Source: Streptomyces sp. NBC_00878 (GTDB lineage Bacteria; Actinomycetota; Actinomycetes; Streptomycetales; Streptomycetaceae). Taken from it: DNA of 64,000 bases. The stretch covers positions 4,464,001-4,528,000 of the forward strand of contig NZ_JAPEOK010000001.1 of NCBI RefSeq assembly GCF_026341515.1, read 5' to 3'. A program made the translations under genes and the position numbers. Shown here in pieces: positions 44,171-52,558 of this stretch; positions within the stretch are counted from its first letter, which is position 1, and each line of letters begins with the position of its first letter. The notes beneath the pieces were generated by a model, which was not told where the DNA came from, ran no database searches, and saw nothing but the letters and a program-made list of their open reading frames with translations.

Positions 44171-46087
44171 GTGTCCAGCAGCACCATGCCCGTGGGTGGC
44201 ATACGCCCGCACGACGGGGTCGAGAACCCCGCCCAGCTCGTCGTCCGCAACGCCCGTATCCACACCGGCGACCCCGCCCGCCCGGCGGCGTCCGCCGTCG
44301 CCATCACCGACGGTGTGTTCACCGCCGTAGGAGACGACGCGACCGTAGCCCCGCACATCGGCCCGGCCACCCGCGTCGTGGACGCACTCGGCCGACGCGT
44401 GATCCCCGGCCTCAACGACTCCCATCTGCACGTGATCCGGGGCGGGTTGAACTACCTGCTGGAACTGCGCTGGGACGGCGTACGGTCGCTGCGTACCGCC
44501 CTGCGCATGCTGCGGGAGCAGGCCGAGCGCACGCCGAAGGGGCAGTGGGTACGGGTAGTCGGCGGCTGGACCGGGGAGCAGTTCGCGGAGAAGCGGCTGC
44601 CGACCGTCTCCGAGCTGAACGCCGCCGCCCCCGACACCCCGGTCTTCGTGCTGCACCTCTACCAGTCGGCGATCCTCAACCGGGCCGCGCTGGAGGCGGT
44701 GGGCTTCACGCGCGACACCCCGAACCCGCCGGGCGGCGAGATAGTCCGCGACTTCGCGGGCAACCCCACGGGCGTACTGCTCGCCGCGCCCGCGGCCGGG
44801 CTGCTGTACTCCACCCTCGCCAAGGGCCCGATCCTCGCCCCCGAGGACCAACTCGGCTCCACCCGCCACTACTTGCGCGAGCTGAACCGCTTCGGCATCA
44901 CCAGCGCCATCGACGCCGCCGGCGGCTTCCAGAACTTCCCCGACAACTACGCGGCCGTCACCGAGCTGGCCGAGCGCGGCGAGCTGACGGTCCGTATCGC
45001 GTACCACCTGTTCCCGCAGACCGCCGGCCAGGAACTCGACGACCTGCGCCGCTGGATCGGCATGGTCAGCCCCGGCGACGGCGACGAGTGGCTGCGCTGC
45101 AACGGCGCGGGCGAGAACCTGGCCTGGTCTCCGGCAGACTTCGAGAACTTCGCCGAGCCCCGCCCCGAACTGACCGCCCGCGCCGGCCAGGACCTGGAAG
45201 CGGCAGCCCGCCTGCTCCTCTCCAACGGCTGGGGCTTCCGCCTGCACGCCACCTACGACGAGACGATCCGCCAGGACCTGGACGTCTTCGAAAAAATCGC
45301 CGCGGACGGCGGCTTCCCGCCGGACACCCGCTGGCTGTTCGACCACGCCGAGACGGTCAGCCGGGAGAGCCTGGAGCGGATCAAGGCCCTCGGCGGAGCC
45401 GTCTCCGTCCAGAACCGCATGATGTTCCAGGGCAAGGCGTTCATCGACCGCTACGGCGCGGAGCGTGCCGCGACCGCGCCCCCGATCCGCGCGATGCGCG
45501 ACACGGGCCTGCTGGTCGCCGCCGGCACGGACGCCACCCGAGTCTCCAGTTACAACCCCTGGCTTTCCCTCTCCTGGCTGGTCACCGGCCGCACCATCGG
45601 CGACACCCTCCTCTACCCGGCCGAGAACCGCGTCGACCGCGCCACCGCCCTGGACATGTACACGAGCGCGGGCGCCCACCTGACCGGCGAGGCCGAAGCC
45701 AAGGGCACGATCACCGAGGGCAAGTACGGCGACCTGGCGGTCCTGTCCGCCGACTACTTCTCGGTCGCCGACGAGGACATCGACCGCATCGAGTCCTTGC
45801 TCACCGTGGCCGGCGGCAAGATCGTGTACGCGACCGGCGACTACGAGCAGACCGCCGCCCCGCTCCCGGAGATCAGCCCGGCCTGGAGCCCGGTCGCCCG
45901 CTTCGGCGGCTTCCAGACCGCATCGGGCGTACGGCAGGACCGCGCGTCGGGCGTACGGCAGGCGCACGCCTTCGCCGAGGCGGCCGCCGACTCCGACGAC
46001 CAGCGCACCTGGCGCGAACGCCGCGGCGACTTCGACCACGTACCGCGACTCGGCAACGCACTCGACCCGCTGGACGGCTGCTTCTGA
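44171..46087 (+). CDS. Metal-dependent amidohydrolase (YtcJ-like)
   Basis: The 638-residue protein belongs to amidohydrolase family 3. It starts VVRNARIHTGDPARPAASAV, then RRVIPGLNDSHLHVIRGG with the metal-binding His-x-His, GFRLHATYDE, FDHAETVS, and the distal Asp in AAGTDATRVSSYNPW. YtcJ-type enzymes hydrolyse amide-like bonds of unknown natural substrates. The start GTG has GAGGAG six bases upstream. Near the C-terminus the segment ASGVRQDRASGVRQ comes from a duplicated 18-bp unit. The divergent LysR gene probably controls it. Confidence 0.87.
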   Translation: MSSSTMPVGGIRPHDGVENPAQLVVRNARIHTGDPARPAASAVAITDGVFTAVGDDATVAPHIGPATRVVDALGRRVIPGLNDSHLHVIRGGLNYLLELRWDGVRSLRTALRMLREQAERTPKGQWVRVVGGWTGEQFAEKRLPTVSELNAAAPDTPVFVLHLYQSAILNRAALEAVGFTRDTPNPPGGEIVRDFAGNPTGVLLAAPAAGLLYSTLAKGPILAPEDQLGSTRHYLRELNRFGITSAIDAAGGFQNFPDNYAAVTELAERGELTVRIAYHLFPQTAGQELDDLRRWIGMVSPGDGDEWLRCNGAGENLAWSPADFENFAEPRPELTARAGQDLEAAARLLLSNGWGFRLHATYDETIRQDLDVFEKIAADGGFPPDTRWLFDHAETVSRESLERIKALGGAVSVQNRMMFQGKAFIDRYGAERAATAPPIRAMRDTGLLVAAGTDATRVSSYNPWLSLSWLVTGRTIGDTLLYPAENRVDRATALDMYTSAGAHLTGEAEAKGTITEGKYGDLAVLSADYFSVADEDIDRIESLLTVAGGKIVYATGDYEQTAAPLPEISPAWSPVARFGGFQTASGVRQDRASGVRQAHAFAEAAADSDDQRTWRERRGDFDHVPRLGNALDPLDGCF

Positions 46088-46181
46088 CCAGCCCTCAGTG
46101 GCCCAAGAGATCTGCTTCTGGGGCCACTCGGGCGACTGAACCACTGAACCACTGGGCCACTGGGCCACTGAGCGGCGTACG

Positions 46182-47417
46182 TCATTGGCCCAGCGGCGCC
46201 GGTGGCGTCGTATCAGGAACAGGCGTCGAGGTCGGTGGGTGTGCCGTTGTCGTGTGTTCCGTTGTCAGGGCGTCGGTGAGAGAGCCTGCCAGGAGCGGGT
46301 CCGCCGGGAGGACGTGGGCGGCGAACCAGCGCGCGGGCGTCGGGTCGGGGGACGGGTCGACGAACTCCGTGCCCGCGTAGTCGTCGAGCGGAGGGTCGTA
46401 GATGTAGCCGGTGACCACGCCGTGATTCACCAGGCGGTCCACGAGGGCGTCGCGGTCGTGGACCAGGAGCGGGACCCGGACGAGGGGGAGCGGACTGCCC
46501 CGTGCCGCGCGGTCGCTGAGGGCCGGGGAGGCCCAGGGGGTGGCGGAGAGGAGACCGACCCCCGCCCTGCGCCGGGCGAGGTTGTCGTCGAGCCGGGCCA
46601 TCCTGAGCGCCAACTGGCCGCGGACCAGGGCCCCGTGGCGGCTCCGGTAGTCGTGGAGGTCGACGCGGATCCACGGTTCGTACGCCATCAGGCTCGGCGC
46701 CTCGCGCGCGGCGGCGGAGAGCAGGGGCGCGCGCAGGGGCATGCGGAAGTCGTCGCGTTCGAGGAGGCCGAGGCGTTGCATCGTCCGCCAGGCCGGGCGT
46801 ACCAGGTGGAGGGTGCGGACGCCCGAGCGTGCCAGCGGGCGGAGCGCGGTGGCCAGGTCGGCCGCCAGGCGGCCCGGGGTCAGGAGGTCGTCCCGCAGCA
46901 GCTCCAGCTCACGGCGAGTGCGAGCGTCCTCCACCGCGAGGAAGCCGCCCGCCTTCGCCGCCACGTGCTTGGAGAGGCTGAAGGCCGCCGCCTTTCCGAA
47001 CGTCCCGATCGGCTGCCCGTCCAGGTGCGTACCGATCGCGTGCGCCGCGTCCTCGATCAGCGGTATGCCCAACTCCTCGCAGCGCAGGCGTAGTTCGACG
47101 ACCCGGTCCGGCATGCCGTACAGGTTCGTGGTGAGAACGGCGTCCACGCCGCGCCAGGTGGCCTCCGGTACGGCGGCCGGGTCGATGTTGCCGTCCAGAG
47201 CGGACACGGGGGCCTGCACCGGGCGCAGTCCGGCCGCGAGGACGACGAAGAGGATCACGTCGTCGTTCACCGGGGACATCAGCACGCGCGCGCCCGGCCG
47301 GCACCAGCGTCGCAGCGCCAGGTACAGCGCCAGCCGTGCCGAGGGCGTGTAGACGCACTCCCGTCCGAGTCGACGTGCCATCGTCGCGGCGAGCCGCGAT
47401 CCGTACGGCATCGTCAC
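46182..47417 (-). CDS. DegT/DnrJ/EryC1-type PLP aminotransferase
   Basis: The 411-residue protein has the fold-type I pattern of sugar aminotransferases: VYTPSARLALYLALR, MSPVNDDVILFVVLAAGLRP, IPLIEDAAHAIGTH and the PLP-binding Lys in FSLSKHVAAKAGG. It would move an amino group onto a nucleotide-sugar or related ketone. The GTG start at 47417 overlaps the acyltransferase stop (GTGA), so both enzymes are made together and may modify one envelope or secreted glycan. The C-terminus is Thr/Pro-rich and variable. No sugar biosynthesis genes lie beside it. Confidence 0.84.
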   Translation of the reverse strand: MTMPYGSRLAATMARRLGRECVYTPSARLALYLALRRWCRPGARVLMSPVNDDVILFVVLAAGLRPVQAPVSALDGNIDPAAVPEATWRGVDAVLTTNLYGMPDRVVELRLRCEELGIPLIEDAAHAIGTHLDGQPIGTFGKAAAFSLSKHVAAKAGGFLAVEDARTRRELELLRDDLLTPGRLAADLATALRPLARSGVRTLHLVRPAWRTMQRLGLLERDDFRMPLRAPLLSAAAREAPSLMAYEPWIRVDLHDYRSRHGALVRGQLALRMARLDDNLARRRAGVGLLSATPWASPALSDRAARGSPLPLVRVPLLVHDRDALVDRLVNHGVVTGYIYDPPLDDYAGTEFVDPSPDPTPARWFAAHVLPADPLLAGSLTDALTTEHTTTAHPPTSTPVPDTTPPAPLGQ

Positions 47418-48688
47418 CGCTTCCGACGCAAGCGCGCGTTGCCTTGCGGGTTCGGGTTGCCTTGCGGGTTCGGGTTGCCTTGCGGGTTCGGGTTTCCTTG
47501 CGGGTTCGGGTTTCCTTGCGGGTTCGGGTTTCCTTGCGGGTCCGCACCGGAGCCCGACCGGGCAGCCGATCGGCCAGTCGATTGGGCGGTCGACTGGCCG
47601 GACCGGCCCGACGTACGCAGCGTGCCGACCGTCTTCAGCAGCCGGTCGGCCGGTTCCCGCAGTCGCGGGTGCGCCAGGACCGTGTTCCGCAGGCCGCGTA
47701 CCGGCCTGCGCCACAGGCGATGTGCCGCCGCCACCGGGTGGGGGCGGGTCGCGAACCCTTCGCCCACCCGCAGCTCGCGGGTCTTGAGCCAGTCCTTCCA
47801 CTCCTTGTCGCCGCGCCCCAGGTCCATGAGCCGCACGCCGTCCCGGCCGGCGGCCTCGGCCATGCGGAGGTGCATGATCAGGCCGGGCGAGTAGTACTGG
47901 AGGTCGGGGTCGTACGCGGTGAACCACGGCGCGAACACCGTGCGCGACCGCGGCCCGAAGTGCGCGGCCACCGGCCGGTCGCCCGCGTACACCACGGACA
48001 GCACCCCGGTGAAGTGCTCCTCGCGGACCTGGAACAGCTGCTCCACGAGCTCCACGATCCACGGCCGCGCGAACCGGTCCATCCGTCCCGTCCTGCGGTA
48101 CTGGGCGGACTTCCACCGCATGAGCGTGCGCAGCGCCGCCGGATCGCGCTCGTCGAAGACGAACCGCATCTCGCCCAGGTCGCGCGCCAGCCGGCGTTCC
48201 TTCTTCAGCGTCGTCTTGGCCAGCCCCGGGTACGCGCCGCGCAGCCACTCCGCGTAGCCGGCGTCGTCGCCGTCCTTCAGGTCGATGGCCGGTGAGGCGA
48301 ACGTCCCCGTGACGTACGCCCCGAAGGGTTTCTGCTCCTCGACGAGGTGGTCGAACTCGAAGACCGAGAGCCCGCAGGCCCGCAGCAGTTCCCGGGTGTC
48401 CCAGGTGACGCCGGGCCGGTGCACGAGGGCCTGGGCGTCGGAGAGACCGAGTCCGATGGCCCGGCCCACCCCTAAGGCGTTGCGCTCGTACGGGAGGAAG
48501 CCGACGGCCTCTTCGCCCTCGTGCAGGACCGCCACCCGCGCTCCGCCGCGGTGCCGGCCGATCCCCGCCGCGAACTCCGGTGCCAGGAAAGGGTTCGCGT
48601 AGTCCGGTGACTCGTCCATCGCGCGGTGCCAGGCCCGGCGCAGTGGGATGCTCAGTTCCTCGGGTCTGTGGATCGTGATGGTGCTCAT
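47414..48688 (-). CDS. GNAT/FemAB-like acyltransferase (CelD/BcsL type)
   Basis: The 424-residue protein has the double-GNAT pattern of CelD/BcsL-type acyltransferases: NPFLAPEFAAGIG, AVGFLPYERNALGVGRAIGLGLSDAQALVH, TTLKKERRLARDLG, and LSVVYAGDRPVAAHFG...YSPGLIMHLRMAEAA, MDLGRGDKEWKDWLKT. It probably acylates a surface polysaccharide amino group. The C-terminal tail ends with six PQGNPN-type repeats and a basic end (ARLRRKR), encoded by 18-bp repeats at 47438-47545. I chose the ATG at 48688. On the minus strand a perfect -35 TTGACA lies near 48790, about 100 bp upstream. Confidence 0.82.
   Translation of the reverse strand: MSTITIHRPEELSIPLRRAWHRAMDESPDYANPFLAPEFAAGIGRHRGGARVAVLHEGEEAVGFLPYERNALGVGRAIGLGLSDAQALVHRPGVTWDTRELLRACGLSVFEFDHLVEEQKPFGAYVTGTFASPAIDLKDGDDAGYAEWLRGAYPGLAKTTLKKERRLARDLGEMRFVFDERDPAALRTLMRWKSAQYRRTGRMDRFARPWIVELVEQLFQVREEHFTGVLSVVYAGDRPVAAHFGPRSRTVFAPWFTAYDPDLQYYSPGLIMHLRMAEAAGRDGVRLMDLGRGDKEWKDWLKTRELRVGEGFATRPHPVAAAHRLWRRPVRGLRNTVLAHPRLREPADRLLKTVGTLRTSGRSGQSTAQSTGRSAARSGSGADPQGNPNPQGNPNPQGNPNPQGNPNPQGNPNPQGNARLRRKR
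47438..47545 (-). repeat. 18-bp minisatellite encoding PQGNPN repeats
   Basis: Six 18-bp units (plus-strand GTTGCCTTGCGGGTTCGG or GTTTCCTTGCGGGTTCGG) lie inside the acyltransferase gene and encode its C-terminal (PQGNPN)n tail. Three units carry GTTG and three GTTT, a sign of unit turnover. Confidence 0.9.
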
Positions 48689-48999
48689 GGACCGCACGGG
48701 CGCCCCCCCATTCCCCCATGACGCGCTCTCCGCGTCCTGCCCCCGCCCCGAACTGTTCGACGGGGCTCAAACGTCGCGAAACAGTACGCACGCTGTCAAG
48801 GGTGGTGTGAGTAATGGAAGCGTACGGATCGGACTGTCCGGTCCGCACCCGGTCCGCACCCGGTCCCCACCCGGGACGAGCCACCGCCGGTCACCACCCG
48901 CCTCAGGTGAACGGGTGCCCTGATTGCCCTACAGTACGAGGATCTTGTGCATCACGATCCGGTCCGCATCCGGTTCCACACATCCAACGGGGGCACATC

Positions 49000-49365
49000 A
49001 TGGCGCTGTTCGGAAACGCGCACACCGTCGATCCGGCGAAGGCCCAGCACGACTACGCGCGACTGCTCGGGCAGGACGAGCAGGTGTACGCCGCGTACCT
49101 GCTGATTCGCGACACGATCCTCTTCACCGACCGCCGTCTCATCCTGGTGGACAAGCAGGGCATCACCGGCAAGAAGACGGAGTACCACTCCGTCCCCTAC
49201 CGCAGCATCACCCACTTCGCCGTCGAGACCGCGGGCCACTTCGACCTCGACGCCGAGCTGAAGATCTGGATCTCCGGCACCCCGGCGCCGATCGAGAAGA
49301 CCTTCACCAAGGGCGTGGACATCTACGAAGTCCAGGCGATCCTCACGCAGTTCGTGGCGCGCTAG
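49000..49365 (+). CDS. Bacterial PH-domain protein
   Basis: The 121-residue protein MALFGNAHTVDPAKAQHDYA continues YLLIRDTILFTDRRLILVDKQGITGKKTEYHSVPYRSITHFAVETAGHFDLDAELKIWISG, the pattern of bacterial pleckstrin-homology-like (bPH) proteins, with about seven beta strands and a final helix. Ligand and function are unknown. GGGGG lies six bases before the ATG. The TAG stop lies within the CTAG edge of the repeat element that follows, so the element may have replaced the original last codons. Confidence 0.85.
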   Translation: MALFGNAHTVDPAKAQHDYARLLGQDEQVYAAYLLIRDTILFTDRRLILVDKQGITGKKTEYHSVPYRSITHFAVETAGHFDLDAELKIWISGTPAPIEKTFTKGVDIYEVQAILTQFVAR

Positions 49366-49530
49366 GGGGTGTTTCGAAAGTCCCGCACAGCACCCACGGC
49401 GCCCGGCACGCACCCTCGCCGCACCGGCCAAAGGCCCAAGTACGTCCAGTACGAGGGCCTTCGTCCGGCACGCCGAGGGCACGCACCGGACACCGCGGGC
49501 ACCGCACGGGACTTTCGAAACACCCCCTAG
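49362..49530. mobile_element. MITE-like palindromic element with CTAG ends
   Basis: The element is 169 bp long and bounded by CTAG. Its outer 24 bp are perfect inverted repeats beginning CTAGGGGGTGTTTCGAAAGT. Similarity continues inward to about 57 bp, mostly with base transitions (CCCGCACAG against CCCGTGCGG). The centre forms its own hairpin (AAGGCCC...GGGCCTT). It has no coding capacity. It shares CTAG edges and the GGG run with the element at 722-942. Confidence 0.8.
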
Positions 49531-49619
49531 GCCCCACGGCGGGCCGCCGCGCTGACTGCCCCCTTCGGACGGTGCGGGGCGCCACCCGTGCCCCTTCGGA
49601 GCGGAGTTAGCATCCGTTC

Positions 49620-50114
49620 ATGACTACCGACTCAGTTCTCGACGTCGACATCGATGCCCTGCAGGGCGGTTCCGCGGACCTCGGCCAGTACAAGGGACAG
49701 GCCCTGCTCATCGTCAACGTGGCCTCCAAGTGCGGGCTCACGCCGCAGTACGCGGGCCTGGAGCGACTGCAGGAGCGGTTCGCCGCCCAGGGCTTCACCG
49801 TGCTCGGGGTGCCCTGCAACCAGTTCATGGGCCAGGAGCCCGGCACGTCCGAGGAGATCGCGGAGTTCTGCTCGGCGACGTACGGCGTGACCTTCCCGAT
49901 GACCGAGAAGGTCGACGTGAACGGGGAGGGGCGGCACGCGCTGTACGAGCGGCTCACCGGTTTCGCGGACGGCGAGGGGCACAGCGGCGACATCCGCTGG
50001 AACTTCGAGAAGTTCCTGATCGGCCGCGACGGCACGGTGGTCGCCCGCTTCTCCCCGCAGACCGAGCCGGAGTCCGCCGAGGTCGTCTCGGCGGTCGAGG
50101 CACTCGTCGCCTGA
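49620..50114 (+). CDS. Glutathione peroxidase-family thiol peroxidase
   Basis: The 164-residue protein has the family motifs VNVASKCGLTPQY (peroxidatic Cys38 in place of selenocysteine), VLGVPCNQFMGQEPG (Cys66), and IRWNFEKFLIGRDG (the Trp-Asn pair). Cys84 in EFCSATYG is in the position of the resolving cysteine used by thioredoxin-dependent members. In actinobacteria, which lack glutathione, the electron donor is expected to be thioredoxin. It removes hydrogen peroxide and organic peroxides in the cytoplasm. The start is the ATG at 49620; the ribosome site is weak (GGAG about 12 bases upstream). Confidence 0.92.
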   Translation: MTTDSVLDVDIDALQGGSADLGQYKGQALLIVNVASKCGLTPQYAGLERLQERFAAQGFTVLGVPCNQFMGQEPGTSEEIAEFCSATYGVTFPMTEKVDVNGEGRHALYERLTGFADGEGHSGDIRWNFEKFLIGRDGTVVARFSPQTEPESAEVVSAVEALVA

Positions 50115-50169
50115 CGCGCCGGGACTCATCGCCTGACGTCCCGGGACTCGTCGCCTGACGCGCCGGGTC
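50104..50169. repeat. Three 22-bp tandem units at the end of the peroxidase gene
   Basis: Units of TCGTCGCCTGACGCGCCGGG plus AC, with few changes, begin inside the last codons of the peroxidase gene and repeat its stop codon region twice downstream. Confidence 0.8.
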
Positions 50170-50209
50170 TCGTCCCCCCGCCCCGGCGGCGCTCGTCGCC
50201 CGAAGCGAC

Positions 50210-50242
50210 GGCTCCCGCCGGTTGGCCGGGCCGGCGGGAGCC
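50210..50242. terminator. Bidirectional hairpin terminator
   Basis: A perfect 12-bp stem (GGCTCCCGCCGG with CCGGCGGGAGCC) and a 9-base loop lies between two converging genes, the peroxidase and the large membrane protein. Confidence 0.75.
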
Positions 50243-50294
50243 GTCGGACGACCGCGGGCGTACCCCCGTGCGGGGTGGCTCACCGCGGAGAAGC

Positions 50295-50348
50295 GCTACC
50301 CACTCCCCCGGAGCTACCCACTCCCCCGGAGCTACTCACTCCCCCGGA
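50295..50348. repeat. Three 18-bp tandem units
   Basis: Units of GCTACCCACTCCCCCGGA. The last one covers the stop codon of the membrane protein gene, so the repeat also shapes its C-terminus. Confidence 0.8.
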
Positions 50349-52368
50349 TCGCCTCCCGCATGTCCTCGGGGCATCCCGTCCCCCGCGGCAGTTGATACGG
50401 CGCGGCCAGCCGATACGTGCCCGCCCGCGGAGCGATCAGCTCCGTCCACTTGTCCCCGTTGACGTCCTCTTCTGTCTCCATAAGACACCCATTGACGTTG
50501 TCGTATGTCTTGGGCACCTCGTCCCCCTCCCACCGCTTCGACTCCTCGGTCTCCTGCGGCGGCTTGACGCTCTTGCCCTCCGCGTCGACGAGGCCGAGCC
50601 ACGGCGAGTACGGGATCCGGATGAGCACCTGCCCCGCCCGCTTCACCTCGATCGTCAGCTCCCCCTGCTCGGCCCGGTCGACGACGGCGGGCGGGTCGGC
50701 CAGCGGGGTGGGGTCGGTGACCTGGAAGAGCTGCCAGTTGGCATCGCCCCAGACCTGCTTCAGATACGGCATCCCGCGCTGCACGAGCTCCCGCTCGCGC
50801 TCACCGCCGTCACCGTCGGGCTCGCCCTTGGGGACGACGACGTAGTGGACGGCCCAGCGCCGCAGCCACTCGTGGTAGTTCGCGGAGTTGAGGGTGTCGT
50901 CGTAGAAGAGGGGGTTGCGCTCCATGTCCGCCTGGCGGTTCCAGCCACGGGCGAGGTTGACGTACGGGGCGAGGGCGGACGCCTCACGGTGGGAGCGGGC
51001 CGGTACGACCTCCACGCGGCCCTTCTCCGCACCGGCCACCTGGAGCTCGTTGACGAGCGGGGCCAGTTCGCGGGCCCAGGACGCCGCGGGCGTCGTGTGC
51101 ACGACGTCGTCCACGGCCTTGAAACCGATCCAGGCGTTCATACACACGAAAGTGACGACGATCGCGTACCACTTGCGCGAACGCGGCACCGTGAAGGGCA
51201 GCGCGGCGATCAGCGCGACCCCCGCGAGGAGCATGGGCAGGCGGCTGATGTTGGAGCCGATCTGCGAGCTGATCAGCCAGACCAGGAGGACGGCGAGGCC
51301 GTACACCGCCGCCGTGATCCGGACCGTCTTCCACTCCTTGGGGACGAGGAGGAAGACGAACACCGAGTACGCGAACGGCAGCAGGACCGACCCGAACAGC
51401 ATCGGCTGCGTACCGGAGAAGGGGAACAGCCAGGCGGAGACGCCCACGACGGCGGCGGGCGCGAGGCCCAGCGCGTACGCGCCGGGGCGGCGCTTCTGCA
51501 GGAAGAGCGCCACCGCGACGAAGCCCACGAAGAGTCCGGCCACGGGTGACGCGGCCGTGGCGAGCGCCGCGAGGGGGGCGGCGCAGAGGGCCTTGGCCCA
51601 GCGTTTGTAGCGCCAGCGGTACGGCCAGCAGAAGACGACGGCGGTCGCGCCGAGCCCGAAGACCATGCCGAGGCCGAAGGTCACACGCCCCGAGACCGCG
51701 TTGCACAGCAGCGCGAACACTCCGGCGAGGGCCGGCCACACGGGGTTGGGTACGGTCCTGGTACGCATCAGGATCAGCGTGAGCAGCCCGGCGGAGACCG
51801 TCCCCGCGATCATCATCGTGGTCCGCACGCCGAGCACGGCCATCAGATACGGGGACACCACGCTGTACGACACCGGGTGCATCCCGCCGTACCAGGCCAG
51901 GTTGTACGCGGAACCCGGGTTCCGCCCGACGAACTCGGCCCACGCGTCCTGCGCCGCGAGGTCGCCCCCACTGTTCGCGAACGTGAAGAACCAGATGACG
52001 TGAAGGATGCCGGAGAGGGCGGTGGCGAGGGTCGCGGGGTGACGGAGGAAGCGGTGGAGACGGGAGGTTTCCTGCTCGGCGGGAGTGGCCACGGGAGCAG
52101 CGGGGTCCTCGCCGCCCTTGACCCCCTCGATGTCCTCGATGTCCTCGCTACCGCTGACGTCCTTACTGCCCTTGACGTCCTTGCCGTGCCCGGCGCTCGC
52201 ACCGTTCTCGGCGCTCTTGCCGCGCTCCGTGCCCTTGCCGTTCGCGGGGCTCTTGGGCGGCTCGGCGGCGCCGGGGCTTTCAACTTGCCGCGTACGCACG
52301 CGTATTCGCTGGCCGGCTTCTTGGCCCGGCTCGGCGTCGTCGGCGTGCGTCGGCTCCGCTGTCGCCAC
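50332..52368 (-). CDS. Large multi-pass membrane protein, transporter- or glycosyltransferase-like
   Basis: The 678-residue protein has a charged cytoplasmic N-terminus of about 100 residues (Asp/Glu/Lys rich), about eleven to twelve membrane helices (about 105-430, beginning FLRHPATLATALSGILHVIWFFTF), and a C-terminal soluble domain of about 230 residues (FYDDTLNSANYHEWLRRWAVHYVVVPKG...). Helices plus a large external domain are the layout of polytopic glycosyltransferases and related polymer-handling proteins; no catalytic motif is recognised, and automated labels of MFS transporter for such proteins are doubtful. The GTG at 52368 has GGGAG nine bases upstream. Confidence 0.78.
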   Translation of the reverse strand: MATAEPTHADDAEPGQEAGQRIRVRTRQVESPGAAEPPKSPANGKGTERGKSAENGASAGHGKDVKGSKDVSGSEDIEDIEGVKGGEDPAAPVATPAEQETSRLHRFLRHPATLATALSGILHVIWFFTFANSGGDLAAQDAWAEFVGRNPGSAYNLAWYGGMHPVSYSVVSPYLMAVLGVRTTMMIAGTVSAGLLTLILMRTRTVPNPVWPALAGVFALLCNAVSGRVTFGLGMVFGLGATAVVFCWPYRWRYKRWAKALCAAPLAALATAASPVAGLFVGFVAVALFLQKRRPGAYALGLAPAAVVGVSAWLFPFSGTQPMLFGSVLLPFAYSVFVFLLVPKEWKTVRITAAVYGLAVLLVWLISSQIGSNISRLPMLLAGVALIAALPFTVPRSRKWYAIVVTFVCMNAWIGFKAVDDVVHTTPAASWARELAPLVNELQVAGAEKGRVEVVPARSHREASALAPYVNLARGWNRQADMERNPLFYDDTLNSANYHEWLRRWAVHYVVVPKGEPDGDGGERERELVQRGMPYLKQVWGDANWQLFQVTDPTPLADPPAVVDRAEQGELTIEVKRAGQVLIRIPYSPWLGLVDAEGKSVKPPQETEESKRWEGDEVPKTYDNVNGCLMETEEDVNGDKWTELIAPRAGTYRLAAPYQLPRGTGCPEDMREAIRGSE

Positions 52369-52558
52369 GTGAAGGTACTCCCGTGTCCCGTTGTTTCCGC
52401 TCTCGGCCGGGCCCCGCGGCGGGCGACCTGCCCTTCTCGCGACGCTAGCACGCACCCCGACGGAGAGCGCCTGGTCGGTGCTCCGTCGGCGGGGTGCGGC
52501 TGGTTCGGCAGGGCTTGGGGTATACGTCCCCGAGCCCGCCTCGGTTGCGTACGTCCCG

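Noticed and set aside
44075..46168. A 697-codon minus-strand frame opposite the amidohydrolase
   Set aside because: Shadow of a well-supported gene with metal-binding motifs on the plus strand.
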